Notes under the pieces: model-generated | Database searches by the model: none | What the model saw: only the letters and a program-made list of their open reading frames with translations | What the model was told of the DNA's origin: nothing | Program-made: the position numbers and the translations under genes | In this document: positions 24,221 through 32,476 of the stretch, one piece after another | How the letters are laid out: each line of letters opens with the position of its first letter | Numbering within the stretch: position 1 is the first letter of the stretch | Assembly (NCBI RefSeq): GCF_028993635.1 | Contig: NZ_CP118631.1 | Coordinates: 1,984,001 to 2,048,000 of the forward strand | DNA length: 64,000 nt | Origin: Mucilaginibacter sp. SJ | GTDB taxonomy: Bacteria > Bacteroidota > Bacteroidia > Sphingobacteriales > Sphingobacteriaceae | Direction of reading: 5' to 3'

Positions 24221-27181
24221 TTAATTACTTAGCTGATTTTTACCAAATTTTAATGTTACTGACGTGCCCTTACCTGCTTCCGAATTAATGAGCAGTGATG
24301 CATTGATCCGTTTTGCGCGGGCATTAATATTGTTGATCCCCCGGCCGCGATGGGCCGCATCGCTATCAAACCCCTTCCCATCATCGGTAACCCGGAGTGC
24401 TATCGCGTTTTTATCGCTTTGATCAAGTTCAAAAACTACCTGCCCGGCATCGGCATGTTTAAGGATGTTATTTAACAGCTCCTTAAATATCATGGTGATG
24501 TTACGGCTGTATTCCATAGGCAGTTTTACCAGCTGGATATCTTCATCAACGGCCGCAAATTCAAAATCAACCGGTACATCATGAAAAACCTCTATTCCTA
24601 TCTCGCGGATGTGGTTCAGGGTTTCATACAGGTTATCGCTTTTAGGGTCGAGCGCCCACAGGATATCCTTTGTACCGTTGTATAGTGATGCCGCGTTTTG
24701 CTTGATCTGATCCACGATTCCGCGCTGATCCGCCTGCTCTCTATCTATTTTGGCATTTAGTATTTCTGATAAGACGGTGATCCGGGTTAATTTGTTACCC
24801 AGATCGTCATGAAAATCTTCGGCTGTTTGCTGGCGGATCTTTAACTTCTCTTCCCGCTTCATGGCTTCAATTGCCTTTTGACGTTTTATTTTACGCTGAT
24901 GCACTAAATTCTGCACCCCGAAACCCAGCAGAACTAAAAATATAATGGCTAATAACCTGAATGTAAAAGTTTGATAAAAAGGCGGAATGATCACAAAACT
25001 AAAACTGGCCATCTTCGGCGATACCTGCCCGTCGGGGCTTATGGCTTTTACCCTGAAGGTATACGTACCGGGCGGCAGCGAAGGATAATTGACCACGTTG
25101 TTTCGCATGGGCGAGCTAAAAGCACTATCCAGCCCAACCAGCTTATACTGGTAAGATACCGCGTCGGGATTTTTGAGATAAACACCAAGAAAAGATATCG
25201 ATAAATGATTTTGATTATGTTTAAGCTCGGCCCAGTCATCAAGGTCAATTGAAGAGCGTTTTTCGCCATCCTCCTTCATCAATTGTACCGATTTGATGAA
25301 CACATGCGGCGGTGGCGAGGGAACCATTTTTGTCATGGTATTATACACCATAACGGCCTTGGTGGTACTGATCCAAACCTCGTGTCCGCGGTGCATAATA
25401 GCATTTTGGTTGGCCTCTACCACCGGTTCTTTTGAGCCTATGTTATCAATTACCCAAAAAGTTTTCTTTGCAGGGTCGTATTGCATCCGGTTAATTCCCC
25501 TACCGGTGCCCATCCAAAGGCGGCCGCGTTCGTCAGCAGCAAGGCTGTAAATACTATTTGCTTTGAGCCCGTCATCAACATTATAAATATTAACCGCCCC
25601 GGTTGTCATATCCCATGTGTATAAACCGCTATCATCTGTACCTACGAGCAGCAGGTCCCGGTACCGGATCATGCTATAAATTGCCGTTGACGGGAACGAT
25701 TTAAGTTTAAACCCCGAAATTATCTTTTTATTTACAGCCAGCATAACCCCATTTTGGGTGCCAATGAAAACAGAATCACGCCCCAAACTAATCATTGAGG
25801 CCGTATAAGGGGGGATGCCTTCCAATTGTTTCAATTCGCCGTTTTGATAATAGAAACAGCCCGTTGACGTGCCCAGCCATATAGTGCCACTATCATCGGC
25901 AGTAATAAAATTACAGGCAAAAGATGAACTGTTTTTTACCTGTCTGAAACCATTTTTATCATACTGCCATAAACCGGTTTGCCCGGTACCAATCCAAACA
26001 GTGCCGTTCTTATCAGTATACAAACTCTGCACCCCCTTTAAATACGGCGAACCGGTTGGCACAGGCACTTCGCTGGTTTTTTTTCCGTCATATCGCAAAA
26101 GACCGGCTCCATCTATCCCCATTAAAACATTATTGTTCCAGTCTTCAGTCACCGACATTACTATTTTTGATTCGGGAATACCCTGTGTACGGTCAAAAAT
26201 GGTATATCTGTCGCCTTCGCAGCGGTAAAGGCCATTGCCAAGACTGCCCAGCCACAGGTTTTTATCTGCATCAAAATAAATATCAGGGATAGAGTTATCG
26301 GTAAGTCCGTTTGATGAGTTATAGTGGATCACACCATCACCCATAATACAATAGGCTCCGTTATCGGTACCCAGCCAAATATTGGCATCAGCGTCCTGTT
26401 CAATGCACAATAACTGACCTTTTATTTTTCCGGTAATATTTTTTATATCCAGTGGTTTAGCCATACCATTCCTGGCACATAACAAACCCGAGCGGGTTAG
26501 AAGATAAGTTTTGCTTTTATCAAAACGGTCGAAAAAAATCCTTTTGATAATTTGCTCACGATATTGGGAATCAATATCAATTACATGTTCCCATTTTTGT
26601 CCTTTAAGACGATAAATACCTTTTTTGTAAACAGACACGTATAACCAACCTGCGCTATTAACAGCCAAACTGGTGATAAAAACATCAGGGTCATCACTAA
26701 TAGGAACATGCTGCATCTTGTCATTTTTCACCCTGAACAGCATCCCTGCAGCTGTAACCCAAATAGTTCCCTCTCCATCCTGGGTTATATTGCCCACAAA
26801 AGAGCGTTTAACCGGTATATCCGGTTTATACTTTATAATCCGGCCATTATAAAGCCTTGCAAGCCCGTTCATGGTACCAAACCAGGTACAGCCCCCTCTA
26901 TCCGAAAAAATGGTTGCAACGTAATTATCAGGTAAACCGGTTAAGCGGGTATATGCGGTAAAATCTTTTCCATCAAAACGGCAGGCCCCGCCAAAGGTAC
27001 CTACCCAAAGGCGATGGTCGGTATCCATGGATAGCTTGTTTATTTGCGATTGGATGAGCCCATCCTCAATATCATAGTGCGCAAAAATGTATTTCTGTGC
27101 ATGGGCCCGGTCTGTAAACAACAGCATACCTGCCAGGGAACACAAAAGCAGAAAAACGGGAAAACGCGATAGCTTATTCAA
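24221..27181 (-). CDS. beta-propeller sensor histidine kinase (Reg_prop, Y_Y_Y, HisKA_3)
   Basis: Inner-membrane sensor of 986 residues. After a signal peptide (ending about RAHAQ-29), repeated two-component regulator propeller blades fill about 30-640 (DGKDFTAYTRLTGLPDNY, GNGLYRCEGDRYTIFDRTQGI, and similar). A Y_Y_Y immunoglobulin-like domain follows (about 660-735, YQYKLVGLDSAF ... PPGTYTFRVKA). One membrane span (about 745-765) leads to the dimerisation region with phospho-acceptor His791 in AEDFHDDLGNKLTRI, then an HATPase domain with ELLNNILKHA and DDGKGF. It resembles PUL hybrid sensors, but the regulator is a separate LuxR-type protein encoded 2 bases downstream. No sugar gene adjoins it, so the periplasmic ligand is open. 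Confidence 0.93.
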   Translation of the reverse strand: MNKLSRFPVFLLLCSLAGMLLFTDRAHAQKYIFAHYDIEDGLIQSQINKLSMDTDHRLWVGTFGGACRFDGKDFTAYTRLTGLPDNYVATIFSDRGGCTWFGTMNGLARLYNGRIIKYKPDIPVKRSFVGNITQDGEGTIWVTAAGMLFRVKNDKMQHVPISDDPDVFITSLAVNSAGWLYVSVYKKGIYRLKGQKWEHVIDIDSQYREQIIKRIFFDRFDKSKTYLLTRSGLLCARNGMAKPLDIKNITGKIKGQLLCIEQDADANIWLGTDNGAYCIMGDGVIHYNSSNGLTDNSIPDIYFDADKNLWLGSLGNGLYRCEGDRYTIFDRTQGIPESKIVMSVTEDWNNNVLMGIDGAGLLRYDGKKTSEVPVPTGSPYLKGVQSLYTDKNGTVWIGTGQTGLWQYDKNGFRQVKNSSSFACNFITADDSGTIWLGTSTGCFYYQNGELKQLEGIPPYTASMISLGRDSVFIGTQNGVMLAVNKKIISGFKLKSFPSTAIYSMIRYRDLLLVGTDDSGLYTWDMTTGAVNIYNVDDGLKANSIYSLAADERGRLWMGTGRGINRMQYDPAKKTFWVIDNIGSKEPVVEANQNAIMHRGHEVWISTTKAVMVYNTMTKMVPSPPPHVFIKSVQLMKEDGEKRSSIDLDDWAELKHNQNHLSISFLGVYLKNPDAVSYQYKLVGLDSAFSSPMRNNVVNYPSLPPGTYTFRVKAISPDGQVSPKMASFSFVIIPPFYQTFTFRLLAIIFLVLLGFGVQNLVHQRKIKRQKAIEAMKREEKLKIRQQTAEDFHDDLGNKLTRITVLSEILNAKIDREQADQRGIVDQIKQNAASLYNGTKDILWALDPKSDNLYETLNHIREIGIEVFHDVPVDFEFAAVDEDIQLVKLPMEYSRNITMIFKELLNNILKHADAGQVVFELDQSDKNAIALRVTDDGKGFDSDAAHRGRGINNINARAKRINASLLINSEAGKGTSVTLKFGKNQLSN

Positions 27182-27200
27182 TTAAAAACGTAAATTAAAT

Positions 27201-27216
27201 TACCTGTATGGGGGTA
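27201..27216 (-). promoter_or_regulatory. candidate operator upstream of the sensor kinase gene
   Basis: TACCTGTATGGGGGTA (as read on plus) lies 20 bases before the kinase start. It matches 23447-23462 upstream of the VOC-araC operon in 13 of 16 positions, including TACCTG and four of the five central G. A shared regulator, perhaps the LuxR-type protein of the same operon, is possible. Confidence 0.35.
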
Positions 27217-27248
27217 CAATTAAAAAGTTAAATTAAAGCTAATTAAAA

Positions 27249-27275
27249 TAAAAAAAATCACCCCAATAGGGTGAT
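27249..27275 (-). terminator. intrinsic terminator of the NTF2-like gene
   Basis: Perfect 7-bp stem ATCACCC/GGGTGAT (27257-27263 with 27269-27275), 5-base loop, followed on the minus strand by eight T. It lies about 28 bases after the stop at 27304. Confidence 0.88.
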
Positions 27276-27303
27276 TAATTATTGTCGGTTAAGGACGTAA
27301 AAT

Positions 27304-27771
27304 TTAGTTTTTGGCTACCACAGAATTATCGTTGTTTAAAGGTGCTTTTATATCCTCAAACATTTTACAAACCTGGGTAATTTTCCAGTCCTGTCGGTCA
27401 TTTTTCTCGATGATCAGGTAATCATGCTGTGTGCAGTTTTCATAATTAAAATCTACCCTCGCAATCACCATGGCATCGCTTTTGGCAAGCACTTCGTAAC
27501 CCGACTGGCAATTTTGCTGGGTACCGGCATCCTTTTTCATCATGCTTACCAGGTCGTCTTTTTCCTGTACAAGTACCTTTTCGCCGCGGGGCAACTTTAG
27601 TACGGAATTATCGCTCATTATTGACTTTAATTTTTTAAAGTTGGAGGTCATGTGGCTGTCAATAAAATCGCGGATCACGCTGGCATATCCTGTTTCGGCG
27701 GCCGTACGGCCGTACATGGTGCTGGCAGATAATAACCCTACTATGCATGCCAATAAAAATTTATTTTTCAT
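27304..27771 (-). CDS. small secreted NTF2-like protein
   Basis: Predicted 155-residue exported protein. The chosen start is ATG at 27771, because the signal peptide (MKNKFLLACIVGLLSASTMYG) begins there. A frame open back to 27963 contains a strong palindrome and no recognisable sequence. The mature part (ETGYASVIRDFIDSHMTSNFKKLKSIMSDNSVLKLPRG ... WKITQVCKMFED) matches the NTF2-like cone fold (SnoaL/DUF4440 style), often a periplasmic binding or stress-related protein. Two Cys residues (QQNCQSGY, ENCTQHD) could form a disulfide. A 17-bp perfect inverted repeat starts 6 bases before the start codon, which may control its expression. It has its own terminator and so is monocistronic. Confidence 0.65.
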   Translation of the reverse strand: MKNKFLLACIVGLLSASTMYGRTAAETGYASVIRDFIDSHMTSNFKKLKSIMSDNSVLKLPRGEKVLVQEKDDLVSMMKKDAGTQQNCQSGYEVLAKSDAMVIARVDFNYENCTQHDYLIIEKNDRQDWKITQVCKMFEDIKAPLNNDNSVVAKN

Positions 27772-27776
27772 TTGTG

Positions 27777-27821
27777 ATATTTTTTTGATCAAATGTGGGC
27801 AGGCTTTGATCAAAAAAATAT
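27777..27821 (-). promoter_or_regulatory. perfect 17-bp inverted repeat at the start of the NTF2-like gene
   Basis: Arms 27777-27793 and 27805-27821 are exact complements around an 11-base spacer, with the core TTTGATCAAA at each end. It sits 6 bases before the ATG at 27771, so it would fall in the leader RNA or overlap the promoter. It is too close to the start for a normal terminator. It could be an operator or a leader hairpin masking translation. Confidence 0.7.
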
Positions 27822-28058
27822 GCCTATCACACCTAAGCAATGCAACCGTACCCGGCCATACAGCAAGCTGGTGTCTTTCGCTTATAAAGGTTATTTTTTG
27901 CACTTTTTTGAGCAGATCTGCAATTAATCTGAAAATCTGTGCAGATAATTCTTTAATTATCAATAAACCATAGCAGAACCTGCCTTGTAGATTTAAATCT
28001 GTACGAAAATATTTTTATTTTTGAGAGCATCTTTCACCGAATAAAACTACGCCATACC

Positions 28059-29876
28059 TTGGAACCTACTGAAAACTTTTTCCGAAGCATTATTGAGGCC
28101 TCGCCTTTTCCGGTGTATATGTGTATGGGCCCGGATAAGCTCATTGCCATAGCCAATGATGCTACCTTGAAAGCATGGGGAAAAGATAAGTCGATAATTG
28201 GGAAACCATTTGACGAGGCGCTGCCCGACCTTCTCGGCCAGCCGTTCAGCAGCCTGATCAGCGAAGTATACCGTACCGGCGAAACTTACTATGGCAACAA
28301 TGCACCTGCCGAATTTACAATTAACGGCAAACGGCAAATCAATTATTACAAGTTTACCTACCAGGCTGTACGTAACTCGCGCGGTAAAATAGTTGGCGTT
28401 ATTTGTTTCTCGACCGATGTTACCGAAATTGAACACGCCCGGCAAGCCATGGAAGAGAGCAGGCATACTTTGTATAATATGGTGAGGCAGGCTCCCGTAG
28501 GCATTTGCATTATAAACAGTGATAACCTGGTAATTGAAGTAGTTAATGACTCGTATCTTGAGCTGGTAGGCCGTAAACGTGCAGAAATGGAAAACCGGGG
28601 CGTTTGGGAAGCCATCCCCGAAACGGCCGAATTGTATGCCCCTGTAATGGATAATGTTATTGAAACAGGGCAACCGATTACCGCCAAAGAGCATAAACTG
28701 CTGCTTGTACGCAATGGCGTACCCGAAATGGTATTTATTGATTTTGTTTATGAACCTGTTAAAGGTTTTGATGGCGAGATAAGCGCCATTATGGTAATTG
28801 CAATTGATGTAACTGAAAAAGTTTTTGCACGCCGCAAAATTGAGGAAGCCGAAGAAAGGGCCAGGCTGGCCGTTGAAGCTGCCGAAATAGGCACCTTTGA
28901 TCTTGACCTGGTTACCGACGAGATACTTACATCTGAAAGGTTTAACATTATTTTTGGAGTTGGCCGTGATGCGCCCCGCGATTTATTTTTGAAAGCACTG
29001 CATCCCGATGACCTTGAACTACGCAATAATGCTCATAAAACCGCGCTTATTACCGGAAAACTTTTTTATGAGGCAAGAATTATCTGGCCAAACGGCTCTT
29101 TACGCTGGGTCAGGGCGCAAGGAAAAGTTTATTATGGCTCAATAAACAAACCGCTGCGTATACTGGGTACCTTGCTTGATATTACCGAATTTAAACACCT
29201 GCAACAACAAAAAGACGATTTTATAAGCGTTGCCAGTCACGAACTTAAAACACCGATGACATCGATCAAGGCTTCCATGCAATTGCTGGACAGATTGATC
29301 AAGGTTGACCCTTCATCTGATAAGATCCCCCAGTTTATTAACCGCGGCAACAGCAGTCTGAATAAAATGCAGCAACTGGTTGATAGCTTACTTAACGTTT
29401 CAAAAATTACCGCCGGGCAGCTTGCACTTCATAAAACACGTTTTTTGGCAGCCCAAATGATCAATGAATGCTGCGACCACGTGAGGCTTGCAGGTACACA
29501 TGAACTTGAACTTACAGGCGACACCGATCTGGAACTATACGCCGACAGGCAACGGATAGACCAGGTTGTTGTTAATTTTGTAAACAATGCGGTTAAATAT
29601 GCACCCGACAGCAACCGGATTGTCATCAATATCAGTAAACAGGACAATATGGCCAAAATATCGGTACAGGATTTTGGCAGGGGAATCCCGCCTGAAAACA
29701 TTCCGCATTTATTTGAACGCTACTACCGGGTTGATACCTCGGGTATTCAATACTCAGGGCTTGGACTGGGCTTGTATATCAGCGCGGAGATCATTGAGCT
29801 TCACGGCGGCAAAATGGGCGTTGAAAGCGAAGTGGATAAAGGCAGTACCTTTTGGTTTACGATACCATTAAATTGA
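28059..29876 (+). CDS. PAS-domain sensor histidine kinase
   Basis: Cytoplasmic sensor of 605 residues with no clear membrane span. Three PAS-type modules: about 5-125 (FFRSIIEASPFPVYMC), 140-260 (LYNMVRQAPVGICIIN ... SAIMVIAIDVTEK) and 270-380 (AEIGTFDLDLVTDEIL ... RWVRAQGKVYY). Then comes HisKA with phospho-acceptor His394 in SVASHELKTPMTSIK, and HATPase_c with NFVNNAVKYAP, QDFGRGIPPENIPHLFERYYR and SGLGLGLYIS. The start is a TTG at 28059, because the first PAS helix begins within ten residues; ATGs only appear 20 codons later, inside that domain. No response regulator adjoins it, so it is an orphan kinase. Confidence 0.9.
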   Translation: MEPTENFFRSIIEASPFPVYMCMGPDKLIAIANDATLKAWGKDKSIIGKPFDEALPDLLGQPFSSLISEVYRTGETYYGNNAPAEFTINGKRQINYYKFTYQAVRNSRGKIVGVICFSTDVTEIEHARQAMEESRHTLYNMVRQAPVGICIINSDNLVIEVVNDSYLELVGRKRAEMENRGVWEAIPETAELYAPVMDNVIETGQPITAKEHKLLLVRNGVPEMVFIDFVYEPVKGFDGEISAIMVIAIDVTEKVFARRKIEEAEERARLAVEAAEIGTFDLDLVTDEILTSERFNIIFGVGRDAPRDLFLKALHPDDLELRNNAHKTALITGKLFYEARIIWPNGSLRWVRAQGKVYYGSINKPLRILGTLLDITEFKHLQQQKDDFISVASHELKTPMTSIKASMQLLDRLIKVDPSSDKIPQFINRGNSSLNKMQQLVDSLLNVSKITAGQLALHKTRFLAAQMINECCDHVRLAGTHELELTGDTDLELYADRQRIDQVVVNFVNNAVKYAPDSNRIVINISKQDNMAKISVQDFGRGIPPENIPHLFERYYRVDTSGIQYSGLGLGLYISAEIIELHGGKMGVESEVDKGSTFWFTIPLN

Positions 29877-29957
29877 AATATATAAAAGCTAAAAGCAAAA
29901 TGCCCAAAGCCAAAGGCTAATAAAGACAGTAAGCCTTACAAATTTATTAGCTCAGCT

Positions 29958-30353
29958 TTATCCACTTGCAACATACGGATTATAGCAGATTTCCCAGCAA
30001 TTTCCTTCAGGATCGGCAATAAAACCGGCATAACCGCCCCAGAAAGTTTCGGCCGGATGCTTCAGGATTTGTACTTTTGCCTGCCTCAATTGGGCTATTT
30101 TGGCATCAACATCAGCTTTTGAAGCCAGATTTATAGTAATATAAAAACGATTGCTCCCGGCATTATTGCTTATATTGGTGTATGCTGCAAAAAGCAACTC
30201 ATCGCACAGGGTAAGCATCAAATTATCAAGCTTTAACATTATTACCTTTTCGTTTTCGGCAAGGATGTGCCATCCGAACTTCCCGGTATAAAATGCCTTG
30301 ACCTGGTCAAGATCTTTAACTGCAAGAGTAATGGCGGTTACGTGGGCCTGCAT
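29958..30353 (-). CDS. VOC-superfamily protein (glyoxalase-like)
   Basis: Cytoplasmic protein of 131 residues with the VOC fold. The first half starts VTAITLAVKDLDQVKAFYTGKFGW, and the second half ends GGYAGFIADPEGNCWEICYNPY, where the late Glu is a usual metal ligand. This DPEGN-WE form is common in uncharacterised family members rather than in true glyoxalase I. It stands alone between the PAS kinase (convergent) and a small membrane-protein gene (divergent). The substrate is unknown. Confidence 0.75.
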   Translation of the reverse strand: MQAHVTAITLAVKDLDQVKAFYTGKFGWHILAENEKVIMLKLDNLMLTLCDELLFAAYTNISNNAGSNRFYITINLASKADVDAKIAQLRQAKVQILKHPAETFWGGYAGFIADPEGNCWEICYNPYVASG

Positions 30354-30427
30354 AGCATTTTTTATTGGATCCTACCCATCCACGAGATCAGGGTCCGTGG
30401 CTGATTTTATTTCATGCGTAAATTTAA

Positions 30428-30457
30428 TTGTCAGTTAATACAGCCGGGGTAAATTTA
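30428..30457 (+). promoter_or_regulatory. candidate promoter for the small membrane protein
   Basis: TTG at 30428-30430, a 19-base spacer and TAAATTTA at 30450-30457 fit the Bacteroidota pattern TTG-N19-TAnnTTTG with one mismatch. The predicted start of RNA is about 15 bases before the ATG at 30477. Confidence 0.4.
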
Positions 30458-30476
30458 GCTAACCAAATATATAAAC

Positions 30477-30650
30477 ATGCAGATCAATTATTTTACAGTA
30501 GGCATTGTAATAACCCTGTTAATAACATTAATAGTATGGATAGTAAAAACCGACCGCAAAGACGAGAAAAACTTTGAACAACAAATTATTGACCGGGAAC
30601 TTAAACCAAGGGAACACCCCAAACCGCAAAAAGCCGACAAAGCCATGTGA
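30477..30650 (+). CDS. small single-span membrane protein, unknown
   Basis: A 57-residue frame from ATG at 30477 to TGA at 30650. Residues about 6-23 form one hydrophobic helix (FTVGIVITLLITLIVWIV). The rest is a charged cytoplasmic tail (KTDRKDEKNFEQQ, then a Pro- and Lys-rich end). The layout is that of short inner-membrane proteins common in Sphingobacteriaceae. A promoter-like element lies upstream at 30428-30457 and the patatin-like gene starts 93 bases later on the same strand. No function can be named. The call rests on composition and on codon use like the neighbouring genes. Confidence 0.6.
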   Translation: MQINYFTVGIVITLLITLIVWIVKTDRKDEKNFEQQIIDRELKPREHPKPQKADKAM

Positions 30651-30743
30651 TCGGGTAAAACCCGCTATCAACTCACGTAGTTTCACGTATCATATTATGC
30701 GGTCCTTTTTTTAAATTTAACAACCCAACCTAATATCCATCTC

Positions 30744-32417
30744 ATGGAAGCAGATAAAACTTCAGATCAGCAAGTATTTTATGTAGGACTTTGTATGGCC
30801 GGCGCCGTATCTGCCGGGGCTTACACAGCAGGCGTTATTGATTACCTGCTCCAGGCATTGGCCGAATGGGAAAAGCACCGCAATGAGCCAGGCGTACCAT
30901 CGCACAGGGTGCAGATCCCGGTAATGGGCGGCGCGTCGGCAGGCGGTATGACCAGTATCATGGCCGCATCCTCCCTTAACAACCCGATAACTCATATCGA
31001 CAAGCCATCGGGAGATCTTTTAGCCGAGCATCCCGAAAACAAGCTCTACCACTCCTGGGTTGACCTTGTGCAGGCTGATATGTTCACAAAAATGCTGGAT
31101 ACCAGCGACATCAAAAGCTCGGGTGTAATATCGGCACTTAATTCTGATTTTATTAATGATGTTGCCAAACGCGTAGTTGCTGCCGATCCAAAACAATGGC
31201 AGCCGCTGCCCGCTTATATTAAACCCGGTTTAAAGATCTTTACCACGCTTACAAACCTGCAGGGCTACGCCTACAATGTTCCGTTTAATTCGTCATCGCC
31301 GCAGCGTACCAAATATAACATGCGCATCCATAATGATTACGCATGCTTTGAACTTACAGAAAACGCCATTGCCGGGCATAATAACGGATGGATGCCGCTT
31401 GACCTGAAAAATAATATTAATACGGATATAGCCGCCGACGCTGCAATGGCCACCGGCGCCTTTCCGGTTGGATTGCAATCAAGGATAGTTAAACGCGCTG
31501 CCCAATATGTTAACAATAACCCATGGTTAAGCAATTACTTAACCAATACTCCAATTGATGCAGGCGGCTACCAAACCCTGAATGTCGACGGTGGTATGAT
31601 CAACAATGAGCCGTTCGATAAAGTACGAAGTGTTTTAGACGATCTTACCGGTCAGCCCAGCGTTGATTATAACAACTTTAACAAGTTTGTTTCAACCGTA
31701 CTGATGATCGAACCCTTCCCTACCCAACCGCCAAAACCAATTTCGCAATCACGGGCTATATCAAATGTGATAGGCTTAACGCTGTCATCTATGCTATCGC
31801 AAATGCGCTCAAAGGCTATTAATATTAAAGATGCGATGGACGAAGATTGCGCGGGCCAGTACCTGATTACACCATCACGAAGGGTAGATACGCCAGATGG
31901 TAAATCGACAGATTTAACTGGCGAACAAGCTATAGCCTGCGGCGCATTAAGTGGGTTTAGCGGATTTTTAAATAAAGAATTCAGGGTGCATGATTTCTTT
32001 TTAGGCCGGCACAATTGTAAGATCTTTTTGCGCGATTACTTTACCATACCAGCCAAAACGCTTACCACTAACCCTATTTTTAAAGATGGCTATGCTAATG
32101 CCGATCTGGCCAGATTTAAATCAACCCAAAACGATAGCTATCAGATCATCCCGGTATTTGAACAAAATATCAAATTCCCCGATATTAAATTCAGTTCAGG
32201 CACCAACTGGCCTACGCTTAAAGAAAAAGATATCGACAGGTTTAGCAACGGCTTGAAAGATCGCATCCAAACCATTATGCTTAATGTGGCAGACCTGGGC
32301 TGGCTTACCAAAAGCTTATTATGGATAGGCGCTAAAGTGATCCTGAACCGCATGGTAACCAACAAAATAATGGTGGTGATCAAAGAAGAACTTAAAACAT
32401 GGAAACTGCTGCCGTAG
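30744..32417 (+). CDS. patatin-like phospholipase
   Basis: Serine lipid acyl hydrolase of 557 residues with the patatin Ser-Asp dyad. The oxyanion loop is GLCMAGAVSAGAYTAGV (about 15-31), the nucleophile is Ser65 in GGASAGGM, and Asp282 is in the NVDGGMINNEP motif. The C-terminal half (about 330-557) has no recognised domain. No signal peptide is visible, so action at the inner membrane or in the cytoplasm is likely. Patatins cleave acyl chains from phospholipids. It is convergent with fabF, and a perfect hairpin lies between them. The DGG motif and GxSxG are intact, so it is probably active. Confidence 0.88.
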   Translation: MEADKTSDQQVFYVGLCMAGAVSAGAYTAGVIDYLLQALAEWEKHRNEPGVPSHRVQIPVMGGASAGGMTSIMAASSLNNPITHIDKPSGDLLAEHPENKLYHSWVDLVQADMFTKMLDTSDIKSSGVISALNSDFINDVAKRVVAADPKQWQPLPAYIKPGLKIFTTLTNLQGYAYNVPFNSSSPQRTKYNMRIHNDYACFELTENAIAGHNNGWMPLDLKNNINTDIAADAAMATGAFPVGLQSRIVKRAAQYVNNNPWLSNYLTNTPIDAGGYQTLNVDGGMINNEPFDKVRSVLDDLTGQPSVDYNNFNKFVSTVLMIEPFPTQPPKPISQSRAISNVIGLTLSSMLSQMRSKAINIKDAMDEDCAGQYLITPSRRVDTPDGKSTDLTGEQAIACGALSGFSGFLNKEFRVHDFFLGRHNCKIFLRDYFTIPAKTLTTNPIFKDGYANADLARFKSTQNDSYQIIPVFEQNIKFPDIKFSSGTNWPTLKEKDIDRFSNGLKDRIQTIMLNVADLGWLTKSLLWIGAKVILNRMVTNKIMVVIKEELKTWKLLP

Positions 32418-32432
32418 TGATCTGAAAAATTT

Positions 32433-32466
32433 AGACTTACGAAGTTTCTTAAAACTTCGTAAGTCT
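32433..32466. terminator. bidirectional hairpin between patatin gene and fabF
   Basis: Perfect 15-bp stem (32433-32447 with 32452-32466) and a 4-base loop. It sits between the convergent stops at 32417 and 32477. The core ACTTACGAAGT matches the hairpin after fucP at 3282-3314, so this is a repeated terminator-type palindrome. Confidence 0.8.
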
Positions 32467-32476
32467 TCAATGGCTT

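Noticed and set aside
27772..27963. N-terminal extension of the NTF2-like protein
   Set aside because: It covers the 17-bp palindrome and precedes a clean signal peptide start.
28047..28694. Minus-strand 215-residue frame
   Set aside because: Shadow of the PAS kinase, which has full domain content on the plus strand.
30380..30400. CCACG/CGTGG inverted pair as a terminator
   Set aside because: The stem is only 5 bp with an 11-base loop and no T-run.
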